Notes under the pieces: generated by a model
Told to the model about the DNA's origin: nothing
The model's input: only the letters and a program-made list of their open reading frames with translations
Databases searched by the model: none
Position numbers and translations under genes: made by a program
NCBI GenBank assembly: GCA_947494975.1
Contig: CANLXA010000003.1
Coordinates: 496,001-560,000, forward strand
Source of the DNA: an uncultured Roseicyclus sp.
Lineage (GTDB): Bacteria; Pseudomonadota; Alphaproteobacteria; Rhodobacterales; Rhodobacteraceae
Length of the DNA: 64,000 nucleotides
Direction: 5' to 3'
In this document: piece after piece, positions 17,802-27,166 of the stretch
Layout: each line of letters begins with the position of its first letter
Numbering within the stretch: position 1 is the stretch's first letter

Positions 17802-18298
17802 TCCGACGCTGCGGTTCGCCACCCGTCTCCCGACGACACAGCCCGCCGCCCTCTCTTGGCTGGTCGAGCGATCCATCCACGTCTCCCGATACGCAGCGGG
17901 CGCACAGGCTGGGCCTGCCAATTGGCCGGCGGTCCAATGACTTGGCGAGATGCCGTTGTTGGTACGGATCGCTTCCTCGTCCACGATGCGAGCATGGCTC
18001 CGCCCCGTACAGATTTTGGCCGACAAGAAGAAGTCGCCCAGTGACGGGGCCTTCATGGTCCGGGCCCGAGAATCAATCCGATGATGCGCAGTCCGCGGTG
18101 TCACCGCGGACACATCCACGTCACACGCGGCGGTCGCATCAAGGTGGCAGCGAATGATTGCTCCAGGATCGTGGGGAACGGTGCCGGCGGCCTCTCCACC
18201 AGGCTGAAACTCTCCTACGCCTCTCGCATCAGCAAAGCCGCCAACGGTAACGACAGGATCGCTTGGACAACACGCTAAAACATTTTTGGAAAAAGCAG
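17802..18298. other. Gene-free stretch next to tRNA-Arg, with a 21-nt perfect inverted repeat
   Basis: No convincing gene is present. The arms GTCCGCGGTG/CACCGCGGAC with a single central T (18091-18111) form a perfect palindrome. Several short open frames look like decayed coding DNA but match nothing I recognise. Confidence 0.4.
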
Positions 18299-18375
18299 TG
18301 GCGCACCCAGTAGGATTCGAACCTACGACCTTCGCCTTCGGAGGGCGACACTCTATCCAGCTGAGCTATGGGTGC
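18299..18375 (-). tRNA. tRNA-Arg (anticodon CCG)
   Basis: The 77-nt cloverleaf folds fully: acceptor GCACCCA/TGGGTGC, D-arm GCTC/GAGT, anticodon stem TCGCC/GGCGA with loop CTCCGAA, and T-arm with GGTTCGAATCC. The anticodon CCG reads CGG arginine codons. The 3' CCA is encoded (18299-18301), and a CTGC-T5 tail follows. Confidence 0.95.
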
Positions 18376-18609
18376 CTCTGCTGCCGCTGTACTTACTCGA
18401 TATTCTCACGAGTTAAAAGTGAAGAACGACAGAGGCGCAAGCGACTGTTCCAAATGACAATTTCTTGAAGCTCCGGGCCATCACACCATTGACAGCGGCC
18501 GTCGGAGGGCGTCCCTCAGCCCCGCTGGACACCACCCGCGTGGTTGGGCCGCCCGCCTGCCCCACCACAATCGGAAAGACGTGACGAGGCGCAAACTGGA
18601 CGTCATCGC

Positions 18610-19608
18610 TCAAGCCGCCCGGGCCACCACCTCAGAAAGCGCGAGTTCCACCAATGCGGTCCCTGCCCCGTCGCGATGCGCGCCTTCGGACAAAACCCGC
18701 TTCCAGCCCCGCGCGCCGGGACGATGGGCAAAGAGGCCTAGCATGTGACGCGTAATCTGATGCAAACGCCCACCCGCGGCCAGTTGAGCGTCGATATACG
18801 GCAACATGGCCAGAACAACTTCCTCGGCCGACCGGTATGGATTTTGGTCGCCGAACACGCGTCGGTCCGCATCCAGCAGGATGTCCGCCGGCGTGTTATA
18901 GGCGGCCCGCCCGATCATCACACCGTCCAGACCCGCATCCAGATGCGAGATCGCCTCATCCAGCGTCGCGATACCGCCATTGATCGATAGGTGAAGCTCC
19001 GGATACGCCCGCTTCATCTCGTGGACCAGGCCGTAATCGAGCGGCGGAATATCCCTGTTCTCCTTGGGACTCAATCCGTCGAGCCACGCCTTGCGCGCAT
19101 GGATCGTAACGCGCCTGATACCTGCGCCCAAGACAGCTTCAAGAAACGCGGGCAATGCCTCGCGCGGCTCTTGATCGTCCACACCGATACGGCATTTCAC
19201 CGTCACCTCTACCGGGCTTTCGGCAATCATTGCGGCCGCGCAATCTGCCACAAGCTGCGGCTGGCGCATCAGAACGGCGCCGAAACACCCCGATTGCACC
19301 CGATCCGACGGGCAGCCGACATTGAGGTTGATCTCATCATATCCGTAGCCACCCGCAACCTTCACGGCCCGGGCCAATTCCGACGGATCAGACCCACCCA
19401 ACTGCAGAGCAACCGGATGCTCTGCCTTGCCAAACCCCAACAAACGGTCCCGATCCCCGTGCAACACAGCTGCGGACGTCACCATTTCGGTGTAGAGCAA
19501 CGCACGGCGCGACATCAGCCGATGCAGGTGCCGACAATGCCGGTCCGTCCAATCCATCATGGGCGCAGAAGATAACCGCGCTGCCGCGGTGGCTGCGTTT
19601 ATGGGCAT
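18610..19608 (-). CDS. dusA: tRNA-dihydrouridine(20/20a) synthase DusA
   Basis: A 332-residue flavoprotein that reduces uridine to dihydrouridine in the tRNA D-loop. The N-terminal SAPMMDWTDRHCR, the catalytic-cysteine segment NLNVGCPSDRVQSGCFG and the FMN-phosphate region SINGGIATLDEA ... DGVMIGRAAYNTP are all typical of DusA. The start at 19608 opens the conserved N-terminus. The first 19 codons and the upstream region have a diverged second copy at 27679-27855, which implies that an element has integrated here and supplied the present 5' end. Confidence 0.95.
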   Translation of the reverse strand: MPINAATAAARLSSAPMMDWTDRHCRHLHRLMSRRALLYTEMVTSAAVLHGDRDRLLGFGKAEHPVALQLGGSDPSELARAVKVAGGYGYDEINLNVGCPSDRVQSGCFGAVLMRQPQLVADCAAAMIAESPVEVTVKCRIGVDDQEPREALPAFLEAVLGAGIRRVTIHARKAWLDGLSPKENRDIPPLDYGLVHEMKRAYPELHLSINGGIATLDEAISHLDAGLDGVMIGRAAYNTPADILLDADRRVFGDQNPYRSAEEVVLAMLPYIDAQLAAGGRLHQITRHMLGLFAHRPGARGWKRVLSEGAHRDGAGTALVELALSEVVARAA

Positions 19609-19728
19609 TCAAAGGTCTCCTAGGGGCCGCTGATGGTCGGAGCGAACCCGCTGTGCACACCATACGTACACGAGGGACCTACCGCCACCCTACCCCGTGC
19701 AAAGACAGGGGTTCGGCGGTAGTTGGGC
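19552..19728 (-). repeat. Left copy of the dusA 5'-end direct repeat (probable attL)
   Basis: This 177-bp segment comprises dusA codons 1-19 and about 120 bp upstream. It matches 27679-27855 in the same orientation with no net gaps. The coding part is 48/57 identical, and a 21-bp upstream block (19684-19704 versus 27811-27831) is identical at the same distance from the ATG. Similarity stops at codon 20. Confidence 0.85.
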
Positions 19729-20019
19729 GGGTCCGAGTCCGATCCCGCTTCTGAAAACGGTCCGATCGTGGTCCAAACCTGGATTATCCTTATCCGCGAC
19801 GATGTTCGAAGAGCGGACGTTCATGCGTCGTTCGACGAATGGCCGGGGCGAGGCGATCGTGGCTGATGCTGTAACGCCCACAAAAGTCTGATACCCGTTT
19901 TGATGCCGCCATTCGGAGGCCGTGATTTCATCCGTTCAGTTCTGCATAGGACGTTTGTTACTTCAAATCAGATGGTTGTGACGCTCTAGGTGCACCATAC
20001 CTGCGACAAGAAATCCATC
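19729..20019. other. Gene-free stretch between dusA upstream region and permease gene
   Basis: About 290 bp with no recognisable gene or RNA. It lies just inside the proposed left end of the dusA-integrated element, where an integrase gene would be expected, but no integrase-like sequence is visible. Confidence 0.4.
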
Positions 20020-20961
20020 TTACCGCTCTCCACGCCGGAAAGGCGTCATCAACGCATCTGGCACTTCGGCGCGGCGGGCGACAAGCACGAGGGCCAAGAT
20101 CGACAACACGTAGGGTGCCATCAGGAATAATTGGTATGGTACGCCTTCGACCACCGTCTGGAGGCGCAACTGATAGGCATCAAAGAATGCAAAGAGCAGA
20201 GCTCCGACCAGCGCTTTACCGGGGCGCCACGAGGCAAAGACAACCAGAGCGATGCAGATCCACCCGCGTCCTTGCACCATTTCGGGAAAGAAGCTGTTGA
20301 ACGCGGCCATCGTCAGGAACGCTCCGCCAATGGCCATAAGCGCCGAGCCTGCGACCACCGCGCCGATGCGGATCAAGATCGGGTTCAGCCCCTGCGCCTC
20401 AACCGCGTGAGGGTTTTCGCCGGTCATCCGGATGGCCAGCCCAAGCGGCGTGCGGGCCAGAACATAGGCCAGGACGCCGACCGACGTCAGCGCAAGATAA
20501 GTGGGCATGGTTTGCTGAAACACGATTGGGCCGAGGATGGGAATGTCGGAGAGGAACGGTACGTCGAGAGGCAGAAACGGTTCAATCGTTGGCGGCAAAT
20601 CTCCGACCTCTACCAGCAAGCGGTAGAGGTAATAGGCCAGCGCTGAGGCGAACAGCGTGATGCCAAGTCCGGACACATGCTGCGATAGGCCGAGGGGCAC
20701 CGTCAGGATCGCATGCAAAAGCCCGATAATGGCCCCACATAGCGCCGCCACCATCAGGCCGGTCCAAAGGTCGCCGCCCATGTAAACAGTCAACCAGCCG
20801 GTCATAGCGCCCATCGTCATAATCCCCTCGATCCCGAGGTTCAGCACACCGGCCCGTTCGCATAGCAGCGCGCCAAGCACACCGAAGATCAGCGGCGTGG
20901 CGATGCGCAGGACCGCCGCCCAGAGACTGGTGTTGGCCAAGAGTTCCAGCGCTTCGATCAT
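20020..20961 (-). CDS. Nucleoside/nucleobase-type ABC importer permease (second)
   Basis: A 313-residue inner-membrane permease of the BMP-associated (BmpD/NupQ-like) type. The N-terminal LLCERAGVLNLGIEGIMTMGA is the hallmark of this permease subfamily, and about nine hydrophobic segments follow. The start at 20961 overlaps the stop of the preceding permease gene by 4 bp (ATGA). It is the last gene of the operon beginning with the CodA-like deaminase. Confidence 0.9.
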   Translation of the reverse strand: MIEALELLANTSLWAAVLRIATPLIFGVLGALLCERAGVLNLGIEGIMTMGAMTGWLTVYMGGDLWTGLMVAALCGAIIGLLHAILTVPLGLSQHVSGLGITLFASALAYYLYRLLVEVGDLPPTIEPFLPLDVPFLSDIPILGPIVFQQTMPTYLALTSVGVLAYVLARTPLGLAIRMTGENPHAVEAQGLNPILIRIGAVVAGSALMAIGGAFLTMAAFNSFFPEMVQGRGWICIALVVFASWRPGKALVGALLFAFFDAYQLRLQTVVEGVPYQLFLMAPYVLSILALVLVARRAEVPDALMTPFRRGER

Positions 20962-22001
20962 TTTCGCACCCGGTACGTTGTGAAGAGAAGTGCAACCAGC
21001 ATGGTCAGAAGGCACAAAGCCACGATGACGTCCGCGATAAAACTCGGTACGCCGGTGGCGCGGCTCATGGCGTCTGCGCCCACAAAAACGGTAGCCACGA
21101 AGATGGCGGCGGCCACGACGCCTGCCGGGTGGAGGGCTGCCAGCATCGCCACAACGATCCCCGCATAGCCAAAGCCCGGCGACATTGTGGTCGTGACCAT
21201 CGCCGTGACACCCAGGACCTCCATCGATCCCGCCAATCCAGCCATCGCGCCTGAAAACAGAGCAACGGCCATCAGGTTCCTTGGAAGCGAAATCCCGGCA
21301 AATGACGCGGCCGATGGGCTTAGGCCGACCGCGCGCGTTTCCGTCCCAAACACCGTACGCGACAAGATCAGCCAGACCACGCCTGCGGCCGCAATGGCGA
21401 TCAGGAACCCGATGTGAAGTCGGGTGCGCGCGATGAGATCGGGAAGGCGGAAGTCACCATTGACCGGGACGGACGAGGGCCAGCCAAACGCCATCGGATC
21501 GCGAAGGGGGCCCTCAACCATCATGCCGACGAAGAGGATGACGATGAAGTTGAGCAGCAGCGTCGTGACAACTTCATCGACCCCGAAGCGCAGGCGCAAA
21601 TAGGCAGGTCCCGCTAGAAGGGCTGCTCCCGCTGCCATGCCAATGACAAGCAGGACTGCGACGCCGAGCACAGGAGGCAGCCCAAGCGAATGCCCGACCC
21701 AGGCGGTCATCAGCGCGCCCATGAAAAACTGTCCCTCGCCACCAATGTTCCACAGACGTGCGCGGAACGCGATGGCGGCGGCCAGCCCAGTCAGGATAAG
21801 CGGCGTCGCGCGGGTCAGCGTTTCCGTGATGGAAAGGCGAGACCCAAGCGCACCCCGCAGCATCTCGGCGTAAGCCGTCATGGGGTTCACGCCCGCCGCC
21901 GCGATAAGGCCTGCGGCAAGGGTCAAGGCTATCACGACCGCTACGATGGGGGCTGTGATGACAAGATAAAGCGGGACGTGCGAGCGCCGTTCAAGCCGCA
22001 T
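20958..22001 (-). CDS. Nucleoside/nucleobase-type ABC importer permease (first)
   Basis: A 347-residue permease of the BMP-associated family, with ATPLILTGLAAAIAFRARLWNIGGEGQFFMGAL as recognisable core (given here by its first segment and the IGGEGQ box). The start at 22001 is preferred because GGAAGG then lies 9 bases upstream; two ATGs further up fall on or before that site. It overlaps the ATPase gene by 11 bp and couples to the second permease by ATGA. Confidence 0.87.
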   Translation of the reverse strand: MRLERRSHVPLYLVITAPIVAVVIALTLAAGLIAAAGVNPMTAYAEMLRGALGSRLSITETLTRATPLILTGLAAAIAFRARLWNIGGEGQFFMGALMTAWVGHSLGLPPVLGVAVLLVIGMAAGAALLAGPAYLRLRFGVDEVVTTLLLNFIVILFVGMMVEGPLRDPMAFGWPSSVPVNGDFRLPDLIARTRLHIGFLIAIAAAGVVWLILSRTVFGTETRAVGLSPSAASFAGISLPRNLMAVALFSGAMAGLAGSMEVLGVTAMVTTTMSPGFGYAGIVVAMLAALHPAGVVAAAIFVATVFVGADAMSRATGVPSFIADVIVALCLLTMLVALLFTTYRVRK

Positions 22002-23511
22002 CAGATCCATCCTTCCAGACACCCGCCATCATCAGGCCAAGTCTCTGCGGGTCAGCCTCGCCTACCGGGATCGGGTCCGAAAGGCGGCCCTTGACCATAG
22101 CTTGAATGCGGTCGGAGAGTGCAACGGCTTCTTCCAATTCTTCTGAGATCAATAGGATCGCGGCCCCCTCCGCGCGCGCGGCAAGCAACTCTGAATGCAC
22201 CGCGGCAATCGCGCCCTCGTCAAGGCCTCGGGTCGGTTGATTGGCAAGCAGGAACTTGGGGCCAATGGACAGGCAGCGACCAAGGATCAGCTTTTGCATG
22301 TTCCCCCCCGACAAGAGCCTTGTCCGCGTGTCGGGCGTGGCCCCGCGAATGTCGAAGCGGTCGATCAAGGTGGCCGCATAGGCCTTGCACGCGGCCTGAC
22401 GCACAAAGCCTCGCCAGGCGAATTCAGGCGTGCGCAAGCGCTCAAGCACCGCGTTTTCCCACACCGCCAGCTCGCCCACGACGCCTTCGCTGTGGCGGTC
22501 CTCAGGCACGCGGCCCACGCCCGCCCGGATCATCCCGCGTGGCCCCAGTGGGATGACATCCCGCCCCTCTAGCGTGAGCGCACCGGAGGTCGGCTGCGTC
22601 AATCCGGACAAAAGCGCGCCGAGACTGGCTTGACCGTTGCCGGACACACCGACGATGCCAAGGATCTCTCCCGCGCCAATCGTGAAGGACACGTCATCGA
22701 GTTTTCTCTCGCCTCCGGCCTCAACCCGCACCTCGTTGGCGATCAGAACCGGCGTACCGATCTTGTGATCCTGGCGCACCGGACGCTCCACCTTTCGGCC
22801 GACCATAAGTTCCGCCAATTCCTCGGCGCTGGTCTCGGCCGTCGCACGTTCGGCCACCAACTTTCCGCCTCGAAGCACAGCAACCCGATCTGATGCGGCC
22901 ATCACTTCGTGCAGTTTGTGGCTGATGAAAATCAGCGAAAGCCCCTCTTTCGCCATATCGTTCAGCGTTTCAAACAGGCGCTGTGCTTCGGGTCGGGCGA
23001 GCACCGCCGTGGGCTCATCGAGTATCAAAATCCGGGCATCGCGGTAGAGCGCCTTGAGGATCTCGACCCTTTGTCGCTCGCCAACAGACAAACGGCTGAT
23101 CTTCTTGTCCGGCGACACAGGAAGGCCGAACCGCTCGGATATCTGCAACAGCTTCTTGTGCGCTTGAGCCCGCGAAGTTGTCGGCCGCAGAAGCGACTCA
23201 GACCCGAGCATGATATTGTCCAGGACCGTCAAATTGCCCGCGAGGGTGAAATGCTGGTGCACCATGCCCACACCTGCATCGATCGCCGCGCGCGGCTTGC
23301 CGGAGGGAAGCTGCTGCCCGAACACCCGCACAATCCCCTCATCGGCGGCATAGTGGCCGAAGAGAATGTTCATCAACGTCGTTTTGCCTGCACCATTTTC
23401 CCCCAGAAGGGCCAGCACTTCGCCTTGCGCAAGGGTGAGCGAGATGCTGTCGTTGGCCGTCAACGAACCAAACCGCTTGGTAATTCCGTCAAGTTCCAGA
23501 ACAGCGCTCAC
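21991..23511 (-). CDS. Nucleoside/nucleobase-type ABC importer ATPase (tandem domains)
   Basis: A 506-residue protein with two ABC cassettes. The first has Walker A GENGAGKTTL and signature LSVGERQRVEILKAL followed by LILDEPTAVL. The second has a degenerate Walker A (GVSGNGQASL) and LSGGNMQKLILGR with Walker B region LLANQPTRGLD. This layout is typical of the RbsA/NupO-like ATPases that serve BMP-type importers. The start is a GTG inside the amidase stop (GTGA overlap). Confidence 0.9.
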   Translation of the reverse strand: MSAVLELDGITKRFGSLTANDSISLTLAQGEVLALLGENGAGKTTLMNILFGHYAADEGIVRVFGQQLPSGKPRAAIDAGVGMVHQHFTLAGNLTVLDNIMLGSESLLRPTTSRAQAHKKLLQISERFGLPVSPDKKISRLSVGERQRVEILKALYRDARILILDEPTAVLARPEAQRLFETLNDMAKEGLSLIFISHKLHEVMAASDRVAVLRGGKLVAERATAETSAEELAELMVGRKVERPVRQDHKIGTPVLIANEVRVEAGGERKLDDVSFTIGAGEILGIVGVSGNGQASLGALLSGLTQPTSGALTLEGRDVIPLGPRGMIRAGVGRVPEDRHSEGVVGELAVWENAVLERLRTPEFAWRGFVRQAACKAYAATLIDRFDIRGATPDTRTRLLSGGNMQKLILGRCLSIGPKFLLANQPTRGLDEGAIAAVHSELLAARAEGAAILLISEELEEAVALSDRIQAMVKGRLSDPIPVGEADPQRLGLMMAGVWKDGSDAA

Positions 23512-24821
23512 AGGGGCATCCCCGCGATTGGGCCGGGGTAGGCTATCGGGGGCGGGGCAATCGTTGCCGCAAGCGCAAGCAGCATTGCGTCGGAGCCATG
23601 AGGGCCAATCAGCTGTACTGCTGTCGGAATAGGGTCGGAGGTCGGCAGCGGTATAGCGAGGGCAGGAAGGCCCGCGATATTGGGAAGGGCGGCGCCCGGG
23701 GCCAGCGCCTCCATCTGTGCCAGATGTGCTGCGACGTCCGTGTGATCGGTGGGGAAGGCCCCGATTTGGGGCGGCGGACCGGACAGGATGGGCATGAGGA
23801 TCGCGTCGGTTGTGGCGAACGGGTGCGCTGCGGAGTGGCTGATCTGCTGGATACGGCGGGTGAGCGCGAAAACCTGCGGGCCCGTCATGTCGCGCCCGAG
23901 GGTCGCGTTGGCGGCCGCGAGCGGCGAAATCTCGCGCTCTGTGATTCCGTAGGCGTCCAGCCATTCCGCAAGCGAAACCGCCAGGATTTGTCCCGCTATG
24001 TCATGGGCCTCCCGCCCAAGATCATCGGGTGCTGGCGTGGGTATGATTTCGGCGCCTGTGGCCTCAAACAGGGCCGCGATCTGGCGCGTCGCTTGGGCTT
24101 GGACCAGGTCACAACGGTTCGGGATGATCAGCGCGATACGAGGCTTCTCCGGCGCGCGGCCTTTTGCAAGGAAAGGGCCAAAAACCGCAACGATGTCACG
24201 CAAGGACCGGGCAAGTATGCCTTCGCCGACGATCCCCATCAGATAATTGCCGAAATCCGGGCCCATGGGAGTTACTGAGCGTGAGGGCTTAAGCCCCCAT
24301 AACCCGCAACACGCAGCCGGGACGCGTATGGACCCCGCCGCATCGGTCGCGTGTGCCACGGCAACGATCCCTGCGGCGACGGCTGTCGCTGCCCCGCCAG
24401 AGGAGCCGCCTGGGGAAAGTGCGGTGTCGAACGGGTTCAGAACCGGTGCTTGGCCGGGCGGCTCGGAACTGAGCGCGAAGCCAAATTCAGGGGTGGTACT
24501 CAGCCCAATCGGCACAAGGCCTTGGCCGCGGAGGATCGTGAAGAAATCGCTGTCGCGGGGCGGCGAAGCCACGCGCTTGCGCAACGCCGATGATCCAGCA
24601 CAGGGCGCCAAACCTTTCGCGTGCGAGCCAAGATCCTTGGCCAGCATCGGCACGCCTGACAAAGGCCCCGGTGCGGGCGCGGGTATCGTATCATGGAGCA
24701 AAAGGCGTGCCACAGCCCCTAATCCCGCCTGCGCATCGGCACGGGCGAGAGTGGCATCCATCACGGCAGGGGCAGTTACCTGCCCCTGAGCGATAGCATT
24801 GGCAAGGGCCGTGGCGTCCAC
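23508..24821 (-). CDS. Amidase (amidase-signature family)
   Basis: A 437-residue amidase-signature hydrolase. The Ser-cisSer-Lys triad is recognisable: lysine in VPMLAKDLGSH, and the glycine/serine-rich SPGGSSGGAATAVAAG followed by DAAGSIRVPAACCGLWGLKP. It hydrolyses amide bonds of small molecules, but the substrate is unknown. It is embedded in a nucleobase-type importer operon, so it may open or trim a transported N-heterocycle derivative (inference). It starts at a GTG 3 bp after the binding-protein stop. Confidence 0.85.
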   Translation of the reverse strand: MDATALANAIAQGQVTAPAVMDATLARADAQAGLGAVARLLLHDTIPAPAPGPLSGVPMLAKDLGSHAKGLAPCAGSSALRKRVASPPRDSDFFTILRGQGLVPIGLSTTPEFGFALSSEPPGQAPVLNPFDTALSPGGSSGGAATAVAAGIVAVAHATDAAGSIRVPAACCGLWGLKPSRSVTPMGPDFGNYLMGIVGEGILARSLRDIVAVFGPFLAKGRAPEKPRIALIIPNRCDLVQAQATRQIAALFEATGAEIIPTPAPDDLGREAHDIAGQILAVSLAEWLDAYGITEREISPLAAANATLGRDMTGPQVFALTRRIQQISHSAAHPFATTDAILMPILSGPPPQIGAFPTDHTDVAAHLAQMEALAPGAALPNIAGLPALAIPLPTSDPIPTAVQLIGPHGSDAMLLALAATIAPPPIAYPGPIAGMPL

Positions 24822-24824
24822 GTT

Positions 24825-25808
24825 TTAGGCGGGCTCGTCGTTATCAATCGGCACGTCCCACTCGCCGGACTGGATCTGCGCCTGCCGCGCTTCCATGGGG
24901 GCGATCGCCTCGGCCGGGACTTCGTCGGCCACGTAGATCAGCTCATTTCCGCCGTGGGCCATGAACGAATACTCGGTGTAGTCGCGGCCTACCGGGGTGC
25001 CGGCCTGAATATCGGCAACAATGGCCTCAATCGTCGGGCCGTAATGCCAAATCGCGTTGGCGAAGACGGTTCCCGGATAACGCGGCGTGTAATCGATCAG
25101 CGATCCAATGGCGCGCACGCCGCGCTCCTCCGCTGCGTCCGCTGTGCCGATGCGTTCACCGAACAAGATGTCCGCACCCGCGTCGATCTGCGCCAACCCG
25201 GCCTCTTTCGCGCGCGCGGGATCGAACCAGGCACCGAGGAATGCGTTGAGGAAGGTCGCATCGGGGTTCACTTCCGTGACGCCCATGCGGAACGCGTTGA
25301 TCAGCAGGTTCACCTCCGGGATCGGGAAGCCGCCAACGGAACCGAAGACGCCTGTTTCCGACATTTGGCCCGCCAACATGCCCGCAAGGTACGCGGCCTC
25401 GTGATTGCGGGTGCCGAAGACACCAAAGTTATCGCCCTCTGGCCCGCCGGAGGAGCCCATGAGGAACGCTGTGCCAGGGTAGTCGGCGGCCACTTCGCGC
25501 GCCTCACGCTCGACCGCATAAGATTCGCCCCAAACCAGCTCTACGCCGCTTTCCGCGTATTCGCGCATGGCGCGGGGATAGTCGGTGGGGGCCACGCCTT
25601 CGGAGAATTCATATTCGATCAGACCCGACGCGGCCGCTTCCTGGAAGGCCAGGTGAATGCGACTGTTCCACGCATTCTCGACCGGAGAGTTGTGCACGCC
25701 TGCAATGCGGATCACGCTTTGGGCATTGGCGCGCCGAATGTATGCAGGCAAGGCGAGTGTGGCGGCGGCACCGATCAGAAGCTGTCGGCGATTGGATGTA
25801 AACGTCAT
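24825..25808 (-). CDS. BMP-family ABC substrate-binding protein
   Basis: A 327-residue periplasmic binding protein of the Bmp/PnrA-like family. It has an N-terminal export signal with paired arginines (MTFTSNRRQLLIGAAATLAL) and the PnrA-type core LAGMLAGQMSETGVFGSVGGFPIPEVN. Relatives bind nucleosides or purine bases. The start at 25808 is chosen for AAAGGA at good spacing; the frame extends 11 codons further into the preceding gene. Confidence 0.88.
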   Translation of the reverse strand: MTFTSNRRQLLIGAAATLALPAYIRRANAQSVIRIAGVHNSPVENAWNSRIHLAFQEAAASGLIEYEFSEGVAPTDYPRAMREYAESGVELVWGESYAVEREAREVAADYPGTAFLMGSSGGPEGDNFGVFGTRNHEAAYLAGMLAGQMSETGVFGSVGGFPIPEVNLLINAFRMGVTEVNPDATFLNAFLGAWFDPARAKEAGLAQIDAGADILFGERIGTADAAEERGVRAIGSLIDYTPRYPGTVFANAIWHYGPTIEAIVADIQAGTPVGRDYTEYSFMAHGGNELIYVADEVPAEAIAPMEARQAQIQSGEWDVPIDNDEPA

Positions 25809-25837
25809 GGAAGGTCCTTTCGTGATGATGGCTGTTG

Positions 25838-27133
25838 TCATTGATCTTGAGCCGTCGGCGCGTAGTCCGCCGGATCAAGCGTTTCGGGACGGTCTGGCAG
25901 GGTGAGCCGCACAATCCGGGGCTCGGTGCGCGAGATGATCTTGCCGTGTTTGATGACAGCGAGGCGTGTGGCCCGCAACCGCACAGCCTCAATCGGGTCG
26001 TGGGCTTGCAAGACGACCATATTGGCCGGACCGCCTTCGCGGATCGTGGGATCGGGCAGACCCATGGTGCGCGCGCCGTTTACGGTGACAGAGGTGAACG
26101 CCCAGTCCATCGCCTCCCGCGACGTCATTGGCACGGCGTGTATCCCCATATGCGCGACGTCCAGCATGTCGCCTGAGCCCAGAGAATACCAAGGATCCAT
26201 CGTGCAATCCTGGCCAAACGATACGTTCACGCCCGCCGCACGCAATTCTGGCACACGGGTCAGACCGCGACGACGGGGATAGGTATCGGAGCGCCCCTGC
26301 AGTGTGATATTGATCAGCGGGTTGGGAATGATGTTCATGCCCGACTCCGCAATCAGGGGGATCAACTTACTGGCGTAGTAATTGTCATAGGAATGCATCG
26401 CCGTGACATGGCTGGCGGTCACGCGGCCCCCAAGACCAAGCCGTGTCGTTTCCGCCGCGAGCGTCTCGACATGGCGCGACATCGGATCATCACTTTCGTC
26501 GCAATGCAGGTCGACCATCAAGCCGCGCTCTGCCGCGATTTCACACAACCGCACGACAGAACGGGCGCCGTCTTCCATCGTCCGTTCAAAATGCGGGATG
26601 CCGCCCACCACATCGACCCCCATATCAAGGGCACGCAGCAGGTTCGCTTCCGCAGTCGCAGAGCGGTAGAGACCGTCTTGCGGGAACGCCACCAGTTGCA
26701 GGTCGATGTATGGCGCCACGATCTTGCGAACCTCGACCAACGCCTCGACAGCCGTAAGATTATCATCACAGACGTCGACATGACTACGGATGGAAAGAAG
26801 ACCTTGAGACACGGCCAGATCGCAATACCGCAGGGCACGTTCCATGACGGCCTCAGGGGTGAGCAGCGGCTTCAGCTCCCCCCAAAGGGCAATCCCCTCC
26901 AGCAAGGTCCCCGATACATTCAACCGCGGCGTACCGAGACTGAGTGTGGCGTCCATGTGAAAATGCGGATCGGTGAACGGGGGCGAGACCAGACGACCGG
27001 CAACATCCATTTCCGTGCGGGCCTCGGCGCTGATCTGCGGCGCGATCGCGGCAACCCGGTCGGCTTCGATCCCGATGTCCAGCGGACCCTGCCGGTCTGG
27101 CAGCCGGGCCTGTCTCAAAATCAAATCTAGCAC
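25838..27133 (-). CDS. Amidohydrolase, cytosine deaminase (CodA)-like
   Basis: A 431-residue metal-dependent amidohydrolase. The metal ligands are visible in DPHFHMDATLS, in DLHCDESDD and in the terminal SFGQDCTMDPWYSLGSGDMLDVAHMG segment, which closely follows the pattern of CodA-type deaminases. It would deaminate a nucleobase-like compound brought in by the downstream importer. It is the first gene of the operon, starts at GTG (27133) behind a G-rich Shine-Dalgarno, and has a 14-bp palindromic operator candidate 20 bp upstream. Confidence 0.85.
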   Translation of the reverse strand: MLDLILRQARLPDRQGPLDIGIEADRVAAIAPQISAEARTEMDVAGRLVSPPFTDPHFHMDATLSLGTPRLNVSGTLLEGIALWGELKPLLTPEAVMERALRYCDLAVSQGLLSIRSHVDVCDDNLTAVEALVEVRKIVAPYIDLQLVAFPQDGLYRSATAEANLLRALDMGVDVVGGIPHFERTMEDGARSVVRLCEIAAERGLMVDLHCDESDDPMSRHVETLAAETTRLGLGGRVTASHVTAMHSYDNYYASKLIPLIAESGMNIIPNPLINITLQGRSDTYPRRRGLTRVPELRAAGVNVSFGQDCTMDPWYSLGSGDMLDVAHMGIHAVPMTSREAMDWAFTSVTVNGARTMGLPDPTIREGGPANMVVLQAHDPIEAVRLRATRLAVIKHGKIISRTEPRIVRLTLPDRPETLDPADYAPTAQDQ

Positions 27134-27152
27134 ATCACGCCCCCCGTTTTTC

Positions 27153-27166
27153 TTACCATATGGTAA
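27153..27166. promoter_or_regulatory. Candidate operator TTACCATATGGTAA
   Basis: A perfect 14-bp palindrome lies 20 bp before the deaminase start. The ACCA-N2-TGGT core resembles the arrangement of RutR-type sites (TTGACCA-N2-TGGTCAA), a pyrimidine-sensing TetR regulator. That would suit a nucleobase operon, but the half-sites are not identical, so the regulator is inference. Confidence 0.55.

Noticed and set aside
17244-18119. Minus-strand open frame of about 290 codons in the region next to tRNA-Arg
   Set aside because: It overlaps the plausible small gene on the plus strand, and its composition is not protein-like. The plus-strand frame looks more natural.
18286-18468. Short plus-strand frame containing [12 protein letters not shown]
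   Set aside because: This is the well-known false peptide produced by translating the antisense of a tRNA gene with GGTTCGAATCC.
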